54,240 bases of DNA from Candidatus Kaiserbacteria bacterium (GTDB taxonomy: Bacteria > Patescibacteriota > Minisyncoccia > Phycocordibacterales > UBA2100), in NCBI GenBank assembly GCA_016217965.1, contig JACRFI010000006.1, positions 1-54,240 on the forward strand. Reading direction: 5' to 3'. The notes under the pieces were generated by a model. It made no database searches. It worked only from the letters and a program-made list of their open reading frames with translations, and was not told where the DNA came from. The translations under genes were made by a program, and so were the position numbers. Numbering within the stretch: the first letter of the stretch is position 1; the number at the start of each line of letters is the position of its first letter. Positions 10,834 to 20,515 of this stretch are shown piece after piece.

Positions 10834-10850
10834 CTACTAGAAGCTACTCC
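10816..10850. repeat. Heptad-periodic repeat (CTAGAAG)n
   Basis: CTAGAAG CTAGAAG CTAGCTA CTAGAAG CTACTCC; encodes the last residues and TAG stop of the four-helix bundle ORF. Confidence 0.85.
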
Positions 10851-10851
10851 T

Positions 10852-11355
10852 ATGCAGTTTCAAGTACCACAGTTCATTGAAGTCGAAGATAAGATATTCG
10901 GCCCACTCACGTTTAAACAGTTCGTATACGTGGCTGGTGGTGCGGGTCTCGCATACCTCATGTGGCGAGTATTTCCCATTTATCTCGCAGCGCCGCTTGT
11001 TGGAGGAGCACTCGGGCTGGGAGCGGCGCTTGCTTTTTTCCAGTACAACGGGCGACCATTTATTGTCGCGATAGAACATGCATTCTACTATCTTACGCGC
11101 TCAAAACTGTACCTATGGAAAGACGAGCGCCGGAATAAAAACCTCATAGCGCGAGCCGCGCAGGACGAAAAGAAGCCACTGCCCGTGTTTGTCCCTAAAC
11201 TTTCTGAGAGCAAGTTGCACGAACTTGCTTGGAGCCTCGACATCAAAGAGCGAATCGCCGCTGGGGTCGCGAGTGACGACGAACGCGAAGACTTTACCCC
11301 TCGCTCCCGCATTGTTGCTCCGATCAGAACGGCGCGTGGCGCTCTTGTACAATAA
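10852..11355 (+). CDS. PrgI-family T4SS membrane protein
   Basis: 'MQFQVPQFIEVEDKIFGPLTFKQFVYVAGGAGLAYLMW' N-terminus typical of PrgI family. Confidence 0.85.
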   Translation: MQFQVPQFIEVEDKIFGPLTFKQFVYVAGGAGLAYLMWRVFPIYLAAPLVGGALGLGAALAFFQYNGRPFIVAIEHAFYYLTRSKLYLWKDERRNKNLIARAAQDEKKPLPVFVPKLSESKLHELAWSLDIKERIAAGVASDDEREDFTPRSRIVAPIRTARGALVQ

Positions 11356-11359
11356 TCAC

Positions 11360-12031
11360 ATGTCTGAAATCACAACTAACACGCCCCGTTCTTCAAGCAA
11401 AGCAACACAGGATTTCGTCCCCATCAAAGAGGTGCGCGATGGTGTGGTTGTTTTAAAAGATGGCGGATTGCGCGCGGTATTGCTCGCATCGTCACTGAAC
11501 TTTGCGCTTAAATCAGAGGATGAACAAACAGCATTCATTGTGCAATTCCAAAATTTCCTCAACTCGCTTGATTTCTCAGTCCAAATATTCGTGCAATCGC
11601 GCATGCTCGATATACGCCCCTACATCGCAACACTAGAAGTACAGTACAAAAAACAGCTCGACGACTTGATGCGCATTCAGATACGCGAATACATTGGATT
11701 CATTAAGAGCTTCACGGAGGCAGCTAACATCATGACAAAAAACTTCTTTCTCGTCGTTCCGTATTCACCTGCGATGATTCAGACGGGGAAGGGCGTGCTT
11801 TCTAAACTACCGTTCGGAAAAAAAGGAAGCAATGCAGAAGAGGAAAACCGCACGTTCGAGGAGCAAGTGTCCCAACTGGAGCAACGCATTTCTATCGTGC
11901 AGCAAGGACTTATCCGGACCGGCGTCAGGACAGTGCAACTCGGAACAGAAGAGGCGATAGAATTGATGTATAAAATGTTCAATCCTGGAGAGGAAGGCAA
12001 GCCTATGGCTATTCCTGAGTCACAAAAATAA
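11360..12031 (+). CDS. TraC/VirB4 N-terminal-like companion protein
   Basis: 'DFVPIKEVRDGVVVLKDGGLRAVLLASSLNFALKSEDEQTAFIVQFQNFLNSLDFSVQIFVQSR'; adjacent to VirB4; start trimmed to M at 11360. Confidence 0.75.
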   Translation: MSEITTNTPRSSSKATQDFVPIKEVRDGVVVLKDGGLRAVLLASSLNFALKSEDEQTAFIVQFQNFLNSLDFSVQIFVQSRMLDIRPYIATLEVQYKKQLDDLMRIQIREYIGFIKSFTEAANIMTKNFFLVVPYSPAMIQTGKGVLSKLPFGKKGSNAEEENRTFEEQVSQLEQRISIVQQGLIRTGVRTVQLGTEEAIELMYKMFNPGEEGKPMAIPESQK

Positions 12032-12033
12032 AT

Positions 12034-14043
12034 ATGGCTTTATTGGACTTGTTCAAACGAAAAGGCCCGCCACCCGCGACGGTCTTGCCGGTTCTGCCGG
12101 AAGAAATTTATCATACGGGGGTATTGGATCTTCAAGACGTTATCGCTCCGCACGCCCTCCGCATCAGCCCCCGCGAGCTCGACCTCGGCGAAAAAATCGC
12201 ACGTACTTTTTTTGTCATTTCATACCCCCGTTTCTTAACGACGGGTTGGTTCGCCCCTATTATCAACATGGATAAAGTCATCGACATCTCGATCTTCATC
12301 CATCCGATGGATACGAACGAGATGCTCCGCAAATTTCAAAAAAAGGTGGCGGAGGTCCAGAGTCAAATCTCAACGCGAGAAGAGAAGGGCATGGTGCGCG
12401 ATCCGATGCTCGACACGGCATACGCCGACCTCGAGCATTTGCGCGATTCGTTGCAACAAGCGCAGGAAAAAATATTTGAAGTCGGTCTTTACCTCACGCT
12501 CTATGGCTCATCACGCGAAGAAGTCGACAAGATAGAAAGCGAGGTCCGCTCCATATTGGAATCGCGGCTTGTATACATTCGTCCAGCGCTGTTCCAACAG
12601 GAACAAGGGTTTAGGAGTGTCCTCCCAACAGCCACTGACGAACTGAATGTGCACACGAAACTCAATTCTGCCCCCCTGTCATCAGTCTTTCCTTTCATAT
12701 CATTCGATCTCACCTCGGATAGAGGCATCCTATATGGGATCAATCGCCACAATTCGTCCCTCATTTTGTTCGACCGATTTAGTTTGGAAAACTATAACTC
12801 GGTTACGTTCGCGAAATCTGGTGCAGGAAAAAGTTATACAACAAAACTCGAGATATTGCGGAGCCTTATGTTCGATACGGAAGTCATTGTTATAGACCCC
12901 GAACGCGAATACGAATACCTTGCTGAGACGGTCGGCGGGCGCTATTTCAATATTTCTCTCTCATCGGAGCACCACATCAATCCGTTTGACCTGCCAATTG
13001 CTCGAGAGGATGAAAATCCGGGCGATATTCTGCGCAACAACATAATCACTCTGGTCGGGCTATTCCGCATCATGCTTGGAGGCCTCACGCCGGAAGAGGA
13101 CGCAATTATCGATAAGGCAATCACCGAAACATACGCACTCAAAGACATAACGGCTGAATCAAACTTCGCCGCAGTGGAGCCGCCACTCCTTTCAGACTTC
13201 GAGCTTGTGCTCTCAGGCATGGAAGGAAGCGATTCCTTGGTGCAACGCCTCTCGAAATACACGAAAGGTACTTGGTCTGGCTTCATGAATCGTCCGACAA
13301 ACGTCGACATGAAAAAGAAGATGATCGTCTTCTCTGTCCGCGACATGGAAGACGACTTAAAACCCGTTGCGATGTACATCATCACGCACCACATCTGGAA
13401 CACGGTGCGAAAAGAGCTCCGCAAACGCCTCCTTGTGATCGATGAGGCGTGGTGGATGATGCGTAGCCAGGATACGGCTTCGTTCCTTTTCTCTGTCGCA
13501 AAACGTGGCCGCAAATACTATCTCGGCATCTCTACCATTACGCAAGACGTTTCCGACTTCTTGAACTCGCCCTATGGCATTCCGATGATAACAAACTCAT
13601 CCATCCAACTACTCCTCCGCCAATCACCAACGTCTGTCGACTTAGTGCAGCAGACGTTCAAGCTCTCTGATGAAGAAAAGTATCTTCTCCTTGAGTCTGA
13701 CGTCGGCGAGGGAATCTTCTTCGCAGGACTCAAACATGTCGCCATAAAAGTCATTGCCTCGTACACAGAAGACCAAATTATCACCTCAGATCCGTCCCAG
13801 ATCCTCGCTATCCGCAAAGCAAAACAAGATCTCGCGCAATCACGAGAAGACGAGCTCAACGCTTCAGGCGCACCATCGCAAACTGTTGCGCCACAAACAC
13901 GCGAAGCATCTGCGATACTTCAGGACGCTAAGCTTCCAACTGAGAAGGAGCAGCCTCATGCTGCCCCCGGCGCTGATACCGCTCCCCAAGGCGGTTCTCC
14001 CATCCTCAATGCCGCATCAATACTTGAACGCCCGGGCGATTAG
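12034..14043 (+). CDS. virB4: VirB4-family T4SS ATPase
   Basis: 'NSVTFAKSGAGKSYTTKLEILRSLM' Walker A, 'RLLVIDEAWWMM' Walker B, 'ITQDVSDFL'. Confidence 0.93.
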   Translation: MALLDLFKRKGPPPATVLPVLPEEIYHTGVLDLQDVIAPHALRISPRELDLGEKIARTFFVISYPRFLTTGWFAPIINMDKVIDISIFIHPMDTNEMLRKFQKKVAEVQSQISTREEKGMVRDPMLDTAYADLEHLRDSLQQAQEKIFEVGLYLTLYGSSREEVDKIESEVRSILESRLVYIRPALFQQEQGFRSVLPTATDELNVHTKLNSAPLSSVFPFISFDLTSDRGILYGINRHNSSLILFDRFSLENYNSVTFAKSGAGKSYTTKLEILRSLMFDTEVIVIDPEREYEYLAETVGGRYFNISLSSEHHINPFDLPIAREDENPGDILRNNIITLVGLFRIMLGGLTPEEDAIIDKAITETYALKDITAESNFAAVEPPLLSDFELVLSGMEGSDSLVQRLSKYTKGTWSGFMNRPTNVDMKKKMIVFSVRDMEDDLKPVAMYIITHHIWNTVRKELRKRLLVIDEAWWMMRSQDTASFLFSVAKRGRKYYLGISTITQDVSDFLNSPYGIPMITNSSIQLLLRQSPTSVDLVQQTFKLSDEEKYLLLESDVGEGIFFAGLKHVAIKVIASYTEDQIITSDPSQILAIRKAKQDLAQSREDELNASGAPSQTVAPQTREASAILQDAKLPTEKEQPHAAPGADTAPQGGSPILNAASILERPGD

Positions 14044-14091
14044 TGCACTGGGTATACAACTATCTCTTGTGGGGAAGGTATAATACCGAGA

Positions 14092-15147
14092 ATGGCGCTT
14101 CGCCCCGTATTGTTTCTTGCGGTGTTTATTGTGGCGCTCGTCACAGCGTCGCCCACTGCAGCACAAAATTCCTTTTCGCTCACGGCATCGCCGCTCCTCT
14201 TGCATTTCAACCCTGCAAATCCGGAACCTGGAGACCTCCTGGACGTATCCGTGACGAGCCTCACGTTTGATGTATCAGAAGAGCTTGTCCTTTGGTACGT
14301 AGACAATGAATTGGTGCAAAGCGGTGTCGGCGTGTCACGAATACCGGTGCAGTTGCCAGCATCGGGTGACTCGACACACATTGCGGCCGTCATAGCAAAA
14401 GACCAGCAAGCGATAGCACGGATAGATACAAACGTTCGTCCTGCGACTGTTGACCTGTTGTGGGAATCTGATTCGCTCACGCCACCTTTCTACAAAGGAA
14501 AACATCTCGCTTCGCCAAGTTCTCGGATCACCGTAGAGGCCCGCGCTCGACTCACAGACACCGAGGGAAATGGGGTTGCCCCAACATCAGCCACATATAC
14601 ATGGTATCGGAACGGAGCACTCTTGAAAGGAGTGTCGGGACGCGGAAAATCCAGCGCCACATTTCCGGCGCCATTGCTTTTTGGGAGTGATACGATACGC
14701 GTTATTGTAACCGCACCGAATGGCGGCAACCAAGCAGAAAAAAGCATTGTCATTCCCGCAGTTGACCCCACCCTCGCTTTGTATAAAGACGATCCCTTGT
14801 TCGGTGTCACGTATCACTCCACCATCGAGAACCCATCGACATTCCCCGAAGGGGAAATAACAGTGATCGGATTTCCTCTGTTTGCTCCACGTGTTTTCTC
14901 GCTCAACAATCCCGCACTCGAATACACATGGCTCGTGAACAGCCGCACTGTCCAGATCGATCCTGAGAATCCATGGCGTCTCACTATCAACGCCGAGAAT
15001 TCTTCAGGACTTGCACGCGTTGAGCTTTCGGTATCGCACCTCTTTGATATCACGATGCACGCCGTTGGCACATGGAATTTGCTCCTCAATGCGGGGCTCG
15101 GTTCCGAGGGTAACAACAGCCTCTTCGCGCCAGACACATCACTATGA
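14092..15147 (+). CDS. Secreted/surface hypothetical protein (Ig-like repeats possible)
   Basis: Signal peptide-like N-terminus LFLAVFIVALVTASPTAAQ; C-terminal TM. Confidence 0.65.
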   Translation: MALRPVLFLAVFIVALVTASPTAAQNSFSLTASPLLLHFNPANPEPGDLLDVSVTSLTFDVSEELVLWYVDNELVQSGVGVSRIPVQLPASGDSTHIAAVIAKDQQAIARIDTNVRPATVDLLWESDSLTPPFYKGKHLASPSSRITVEARARLTDTEGNGVAPTSATYTWYRNGALLKGVSGRGKSSATFPAPLLFGSDTIRVIVTAPNGGNQAEKSIVIPAVDPTLALYKDDPLFGVTYHSTIENPSTFPEGEITVIGFPLFAPRVFSLNNPALEYTWLVNSRTVQIDPENPWRLTINAENSSGLARVELSVSHLFDITMHAVGTWNLLLNAGLGSEGNNSLFAPDTSL

Positions 15148-16523
15148 TCGATTGGGCACGCATGTTCAAATACTCTGCAATTGCTCTTGTCGTCTTGTTG
15201 TTTGTTATCCTTGGCGGATGGTACATATACCTGAAGAAAGAAACGTCGACAATAGAGCGCGTTGACGAGGGACGGGGTGCAGGAGTGGAAGAGCCATCTC
15301 CAGCAAGCACTCTTGGGAGCACGTTCTCTAATATTGTTTCGGGATTCCGAAATACCGAGACCCCAGTGAACACTCCCACTGGCATGGAAATTGATCAATC
15401 GGGCGGTTTCAAGTCGTTCATTGCACGCCTCACAGGAAGCCGCACAAACGGCATTTCTTCTTTCTCTGGGACAGTCAAGAATGCCTTCGGCGAACTAGTA
15501 TCGGACATACTTCCAGAGCGCACACCTCCTGAGCGCCCGAAACCACCTCGCTTATGGCATGCGCATGGCACAGCAATCGCCGGGGCTGCCTTTGTCGCTA
15601 GCACAACAAATCTGCGTTTTATGGAACGGGCCACAGGCCACCTCTTCGACGTCGATGTAGAAACTGGTGAGGTAAAAAGAATCAGTAATACACTCGTGCC
15701 GAAGGCGTACGGTGCCTCATTCGCTCCCGATGGTTCCGTCATCGCTTGGACAGACGTAAATGGTTCTCCCGAAGTTTTCTCAGGCACGCTCGCCACATCG
15801 AGCTCCACCTCATCGCCATCCAGTTTGCAAACAACAGATTTGGGACCGGGCATAACAGCAATCGTGCCCAATGTGTCGACAAAACAGTTCCTGTCCATCG
15901 TCGAGGATGGAAACAGTTTTGCGCTTATGAGTTCAGGATGGAAAGGAGAAGATCCGGTGCGAGTAGCGGCAACCGCTCTCAGGGATTGGCATATATTCTG
16001 GGGGGAACGTATCGTCCTCTCTCAGGCGCCGGCAACAGGAATCGACGGATACGCATACGAGGTATCATTAAACGGTATCTTTACGCCCCTGGTTCGTGCA
16101 GTGCCGGGTCTCACCGTTTTGCCCCATCCACGGGAAAGCGCACTCTTAATTTCATCTGACAATGGCTCTCTCAACCTCTCCGTAAGCACGAGTTCTGCCA
16201 TGCGAGTAGGATTGTCTGTCCGCACCATCGCTGATAAGTGTGTGTGGGTGCCCGACAAGAGCCTTATCGCATATTGCGCTGTGCCAGAGTCACTTTCTTC
16301 TTCTCGATTTCTCGACGAGTGGTACGCAGGAGCGCTCCACACAGAGGACGCGTGGTGGAAAGTCGATGCAAAAGCGGGTAGCGCCGAGCTTCTTTTCTCT
16401 CCACACAGCGATATGGGTGTTTCCCTTGACGTGACGGCCCCTGCAATTGACGATGGAGGAGCGTATCTCTCTTTCATAAACGCGCGCGACCAATCATTGT
16501 GGATTCTCAGAATACAGAATTAA
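15144..16523 (+). CDS. Membrane-anchored hypothetical protein, beta-propeller-like
   Basis: N-terminal TM; 'LVPKAYGASFAPDGSVIAWTDVNGSPEV' WD/TolB-like phrasing. Confidence 0.6.
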   Translation: MIDWARMFKYSAIALVVLLFVILGGWYIYLKKETSTIERVDEGRGAGVEEPSPASTLGSTFSNIVSGFRNTETPVNTPTGMEIDQSGGFKSFIARLTGSRTNGISSFSGTVKNAFGELVSDILPERTPPERPKPPRLWHAHGTAIAGAAFVASTTNLRFMERATGHLFDVDVETGEVKRISNTLVPKAYGASFAPDGSVIAWTDVNGSPEVFSGTLATSSSTSSPSSLQTTDLGPGITAIVPNVSTKQFLSIVEDGNSFALMSSGWKGEDPVRVAATALRDWHIFWGERIVLSQAPATGIDGYAYEVSLNGIFTPLVRAVPGLTVLPHPRESALLISSDNGSLNLSVSTSSAMRVGLSVRTIADKCVWVPDKSLIAYCAVPESLSSSRFLDEWYAGALHTEDAWWKVDAKAGSAELLFSPHSDMGVSLDVTAPAIDDGGAYLSFINARDQSLWILRIQN

Positions 16524-16526
16524 GTC

Positions 16527-16895
16527 ATGAAAAAAATACTCCACTACATGCGCAAGTTTCCGTCTCTCTTTCAGGGATTTGTTTCCTTGTCGGGGTTACA
16601 AGGACAGAATTTTGCCCCATTTCTGACTCAGGCGTTCGGCAGCCAAAATTTTCCGCAATTCATCAACGCTGTGTTTAAGGCTTCAATTGCCGTGGGCGCG
16701 ATACTTGCGGTCCTTCAATTCGCGCGAGCTGGATTCATGTATATGGGCGGAGACTCATGGGGCACAAAGGAAAAGGCGAAGCAAATACTGCGTGAAGCGA
16801 CGATGGGATTACTGCTTCTCATCAGCATTTGGCTTATTTTGAAGCAAATCAATCCACAAATTCTGGACCTTAACATCGTGCAAAGTGTAAAGTGA
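16527..16895 (+). CDS. VirB2/TrbC pilin-like small membrane protein
   Basis: 122 aa, two TM segments, 'AVLQFARAGFMYMGGDSWGTKEKAKQILREATMGLLLLISIWLILKQINP' typical of this family in T4SS clusters. Confidence 0.7.
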   Translation: MKKILHYMRKFPSLFQGFVSLSGLQGQNFAPFLTQAFGSQNFPQFINAVFKASIAVGAILAVLQFARAGFMYMGGDSWGTKEKAKQILREATMGLLLLISIWLILKQINPQILDLNIVQSVK

Positions 16896-16928
16896 CGGGC
16901 ATCGGCCACTCTCTCCTAAAAAAGGCTG

Positions 16929-17426
16929 CTATACAGCGTTCGTGTACCGAATCACAACTCTTCGGCTCCGGCCCTCACCATGGGACTCTGTTTTAACGTT
17001 CGGAGAATCTGCGAGCGTTGTGTGAACAATGAGGCGCTCGTATGCACTCATCGGCGATAGCTCGACATCATATTGAAACGAACGCGCCCTCTCTGCCATC
17101 ATGAGGGCCTTGGCCTGCAAATCTCTTATCTGCTTGGACCGATAGTCATTGACGTCCACCAAAAAATGCCAGCTCTGAGGTTCGGATTCTTGCGCAGCAT
17201 TCTCTTCCGGGGCAAGCCGCTTCTCCACAATTTTTTTTACAAGGTAGTCTATGGCGTGCACTGTATCTCCGTGCATACCGATGAGCGGCCGCGCATCATC
17301 TGCTTGTATGGCGAAAATAGATTGCCCCGCTATTTCTTCGTGCTTTATCCCGGTCCAGGTTGCACCCATCGCTTTCAATACTTCTGTAAGAGCAGTTTCA
17401 ATTGTGCCATGGAGATCGGACTTCAT
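16929..17426 (-). CDS. jag: Jag/SpoIIIJ-associated KH-R3H RNA-binding protein
   Basis: KH-like 'ADDARPLIGMHGDTVHAIDYLVKKIV', R3H 'LSPMSAYERLIVHTTLADSPNVKTESHGEGRSRRVVI'; adjacent to yidC. Confidence 0.9.
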   Translation of the reverse strand: MKSDLHGTIETALTEVLKAMGATWTGIKHEEIAGQSIFAIQADDARPLIGMHGDTVHAIDYLVKKIVEKRLAPEENAAQESEPQSWHFLVDVNDYRSKQIRDLQAKALMMAERARSFQYDVELSPMSAYERLIVHTTLADSPNVKTESHGEGRSRRVVIRYTNAV

Positions 17427-17467
17427 CGTCCTTTCTTATCATGAAAAGAGTGCTGAGCCAAATCGAC

Positions 17468-18226
17468 CTATACGCCGGGAACGCCAGGGGATCCTCCCGT
17501 TGTTTTATCGCTGAACCTCCGTCCCATCGCAAGCTCTTGCAATATCATGAACGTGTTGCTTGCTATCCAGTAGAGAGGAACCGCCGCAGAAACCGTATAG
17601 GCAATGCCGCCGATCATTATGGGAAGCACGTAGCGCGCCTGAAGGTCAAAACTACGCGCCATATCTGAAGAAAAAGATCCGTCTGATGCCGTGGCGGGCT
17701 TTCGTGGCCCCATGCTGAGCCTTGCATACACAAGCTGAGTTGCGCCCGCAAAAAATGCAAGGACGATGCTGCGTGCGCCCATATCAACAAGCCCCAAGAA
17801 TTCCATGTTCACCGCCTGAGGCACGGGGACAAACGAGTACAAAAGGCTGGCATCAACAGCTGGAAGCCCACCTTTCCAAAAAACAAAGTAGAGCCCGAAG
17901 AGAATGGGGAGTTGCAGCAACACAAGAAAAAAGGACGCGAACGGTCGAATGCCGCGCTCACGATACAGCGCGAAGATGGCGCGCGCCTGCTCCTCTTGCT
18001 TGTCTTTGAATTTTTTCTTCAGCTCCTCTATCTGGGGAGCAACTTCGCGCATCGCAGCCTGCGTGCGCACCGCCTGCCTTGAGAGGGGGAAGAGGATGAC
18101 GCGCACAAGAATGGTAAGTGCGATAACCGCAAGGCCCACGTCGTGCAAAGGAACGATGTCAACAAAAAAAATGAGCCCGTTGTATAACGGGTCGTATACG
18201 AGAAGATTGAAGGCGGCGGATATCAT
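17468..18226 (-). CDS. yidC: YidC/OxaI membrane protein insertase
   Basis: 'YDPLYNGLIFFVDIVPLHDVGLAVIALTILVRVILFPLSRQAVRTQAAMREVAPQIEELKKKFKDKQEEQARAIFALYRERGIRPF'. Confidence 0.95.
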   Translation of the reverse strand: MISAAFNLLVYDPLYNGLIFFVDIVPLHDVGLAVIALTILVRVILFPLSRQAVRTQAAMREVAPQIEELKKKFKDKQEEQARAIFALYRERGIRPFASFFLVLLQLPILFGLYFVFWKGGLPAVDASLLYSFVPVPQAVNMEFLGLVDMGARSIVLAFFAGATQLVYARLSMGPRKPATASDGSFSSDMARSFDLQARYVLPIMIGGIAYTVSAAVPLYWIASNTFMILQELAMGRRFSDKTTGGSPGVPGV

Positions 18227-18250
18227 CGTGGGATTGTAGCCTGTATTTTC

Positions 18251-18595
18251 CTAACCGAGAAGCCGAAGGAGTGATGTCGAGATGTCTCTCTCCAGCTCTC
18301 TGTATGGAGCCTTGAGTGCTGAGTGCTTGATTCGAAGGACGAGGGCGGCGTGAGTGAGAGGAGCCTGTTCTTTCAGAACCTTGCGGAGTGCTGCTCGGCA
18401 TTGTCGCTTCGCGCGGACCCTGTCCACCGCACGCGGCGCGATTTTTTTCGAAATAACGCACGCAAACGCTGTACGTTCACTTTTGGGGAGGGGCGTGGCA
18501 GAAAAAAGATAATGTGCCCCACCAAGCTTGCGCGCCGGAGCACCCTTCATTGCTACGAAATCCTGACGGCCAAGCCTTATTGAAGCCTTCTTCAC
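18251..18595 (-). CDS. rnpA: Ribonuclease P protein component
   Basis: '[27 protein letters not shown]'; between yidC and rpmH; GTG start. Confidence 0.85.
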   Translation of the reverse strand: MKKASIRLGRQDFVAMKGAPARKLGGAHYLFSATPLPKSERTAFACVISKKIAPRAVDRVRAKRQCRAALRKVLKEQAPLTHAALVLRIKHSALKAPYRELERDISTSLLRLLG

Positions 18596-18726
18596 ACCGC
18601 AAGCTTTGTGCGCCCCTTTCGGCGGCGGCGCGTGAGAATGCGCCTGCCATTCTTCGTCTTTAGCCGCGCACGAAACCCGTGTGTCCGTGCACGCTTCTTC
18701 TTTTTTGGCTGGTATGTTCGTTTCAT
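18592..18726 (-). CDS. rpmH: 50S ribosomal protein L34 (44 aa, missing from the supplied ORF track)
   Basis: Reverse-complement translation: [44 protein letters not shown]; overlaps the rnpA start (GTGTGA). Confidence 0.96.
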   Translation of the reverse strand: MKRTYQPKKKKRARTHGFRARLKTKNGRRILTRRRRKGRTKLAV

Positions 18727-18729
18727 AAA

Positions 18730-18757
18730 TAGCTTCTAGGGACTAGCTTCTAGCTTA
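18730..18757. repeat. Heptad-periodic repeat (TAGCTTC)n
   Basis: TAGCTTC TAGGGAC TAGCTTC TAGCTTA; TAG at 18730/37/44/51. Confidence 0.85.
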
Positions 18758-18814
18758 AAATACCAATGCGCGCAGTATACATAGCAGACACTAAAAAACA
18801 ATCTCATGAGTTTC

Positions 18815-18849
18815 CTAGAAGCTAAAGACTAGAAACTCGAAGCTATTCA
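18815..18849. repeat. Heptad-periodic repeat (CTAGAAG)n, inverted relative to 18730 tract
   Basis: CTAGAAG CTAAAGA CTAGAAA CTCGAAG CTATTCA. Confidence 0.8.
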
Positions 18850-18952
18850 ATATCCCCACCCTATCCACAGCTTGTGAACACCCCCTCAGGAACCTCCTAA
18901 AACTTCACGCGAGAAGATATGCGCGTATAATGTGCAAACCTCGTCGTGCGCT

Positions 18953-20305
18953 ATGATGTCTAACCGTGAACTCTGGCAGAATGCACTCGTGCAAATCGAG
19001 TTAGGCACATCAGAAGCAAGTTTTCGTACCTGGTTCCGCGGAACCGATGTTATTGGGCGAGAAGGGGGGACCGTGAACATCGCAGTTCCTTCGAAAATCG
19101 TCAAAGAATGGCTCTCGGATAAGCATCACAAATTCATCCTCGGTATCCTACGCACGCTCGACAGCACCATCCGGGCTGTCGAATACACTGTGCACCGAAA
19201 TACAGCGCCAGTAGAGCGAAAGAGCGAAAAAGCACCGACCCCTTCACAAAATGCCTCGCTCGACCTCCAGTCGCTCTATATTGATAAACGAGACAACCTG
19301 AATCCCCGGTACACCTTCGAAACGTTCGTTGTCGGGCCCTTCAACCAACTCGCGCATGCAGCGGCAAAGGCGGTCCTGGAACGCCCCGGGCTCGCGTACA
19401 ACCCATTTTTCGTGTACGGCTCGACTGGACACGGAAAAACGCATCTCATACAGGCAATAGGAAACTATTTCAAAAAAACACATACCAATAAAAAGGTCTT
19501 CTATGTCACATCAGAGAGGTTCACGACAGATTTTTTGACCGCAGTGAGGGCGGGAAAGGCATCGGGCTTTAAAGACCAGTACCAACAATATGACGTCCTC
19601 ATCATGGACGATGTGCAATTCATCGCGAATACGGAAAAGACGCAGGAAGAATTGTTCCACGTATTCAATCGCCTCCACGACGATAATAAACAGATCGTCT
19701 TTTCGTCCGACAAACATCCGAACTTGATGCCTGGCTTCGAAGATAGGCTGAAAGGGCGCTTTAGCGCAGGCATGATAGCGGAGATACCGGAGCCGGATGT
19801 CGAATCCCGCATCGCCATTATTAGAGCCAAGATCGAACAGCTAGGCTTCAATATTCCTGACGACATTGTCGCGTATATTGCAGAAAGCGTACGTGGAAAT
19901 ATCCGCGAGCTTGAAGGTATCCTCAACATGATCGTCTGCAAGTCACAACTGAAGGGCAAGGCCGTATCTCAAGCCGATGTTCGAACACTCATTAAGCATA
20001 ATGTGCGTCCGAATAAGGGCGTGTCTATGGACGAAGTCGTGCGCCGTATTGCGCAGTATTACGAAGTTGCGGAGAAGAGTATTTACGAAAAGACCAGGAA
20101 AAAGGAGGTTGTGAAGCCGCGGCAGGTCATCATGTATATACTTCGTGAGGAATTCAGTGTCTCGTATCCGTCAATCGGCGAGAAACTTGGGGGAAGAGAC
20201 CATACGACAGTTATCCACTCTTGTGAAAAGATAAAAGAGGAGGCGAAACGAAATCCCTCTCTCGAACAAGAACTCGAACATGTGCGCTCATTAGTACACG
20301 CATAA
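18953..20305 (+). CDS. dnaA: Chromosomal replication initiator DnaA
   Basis: 'NPFFVYGSTGHGKTHLIQAIGN', 'VLIMDDVQFIANTEKTQEELFHVFN', 'SIGEKLGGRDHTTVIHSCEKI'; start trimmed to M at 18953. Confidence 0.97.
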   Translation: MMSNRELWQNALVQIELGTSEASFRTWFRGTDVIGREGGTVNIAVPSKIVKEWLSDKHHKFILGILRTLDSTIRAVEYTVHRNTAPVERKSEKAPTPSQNASLDLQSLYIDKRDNLNPRYTFETFVVGPFNQLAHAAAKAVLERPGLAYNPFFVYGSTGHGKTHLIQAIGNYFKKTHTNKKVFYVTSERFTTDFLTAVRAGKASGFKDQYQQYDVLIMDDVQFIANTEKTQEELFHVFNRLHDDNKQIVFSSDKHPNLMPGFEDRLKGRFSAGMIAEIPEPDVESRIAIIRAKIEQLGFNIPDDIVAYIAESVRGNIRELEGILNMIVCKSQLKGKAVSQADVRTLIKHNVRPNKGVSMDEVVRRIAQYYEVAEKSIYEKTRKKEVVKPRQVIMYILREEFSVSYPSIGEKLGGRDHTTVIHSCEKIKEEAKRNPSLEQELEHVRSLVHA

Positions 20306-20515
20306 ATAATAGCGAGTGGATAACTAGTGATTGAAAATGTTGATAAGAAAATAAAAAGTAATACACACATCTCTCAATATCTTTTCCAATCAATAATCCA
20401 CAATTTCCATCATGAAAATATCAAGTAAAGCCTTAAAAAAATCACTTATGCACACTATACACACCACCAACAACAGCAACAGTATTTAATTACTTAATTA
20501 TTATAAGAATTCCTT
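20306..20515. other. Candidate oriC (dnaA-dnaN intergenic, AT-rich, DnaA-box-like sequences)
   Basis: AT-rich; GTGGATAAC near 20317, AATCCACAA near 20395; further box-like TTATCCACT inside the dnaA 3' end and CTATCCACAG upstream of dnaA near 18863. Confidence 0.55.

Noticed and set aside
12034-14043. VirD4/TraG coupling protein interpretation
   Set aside because: Motif order and length fit VirB4; no separate coupling protein was found in the window.
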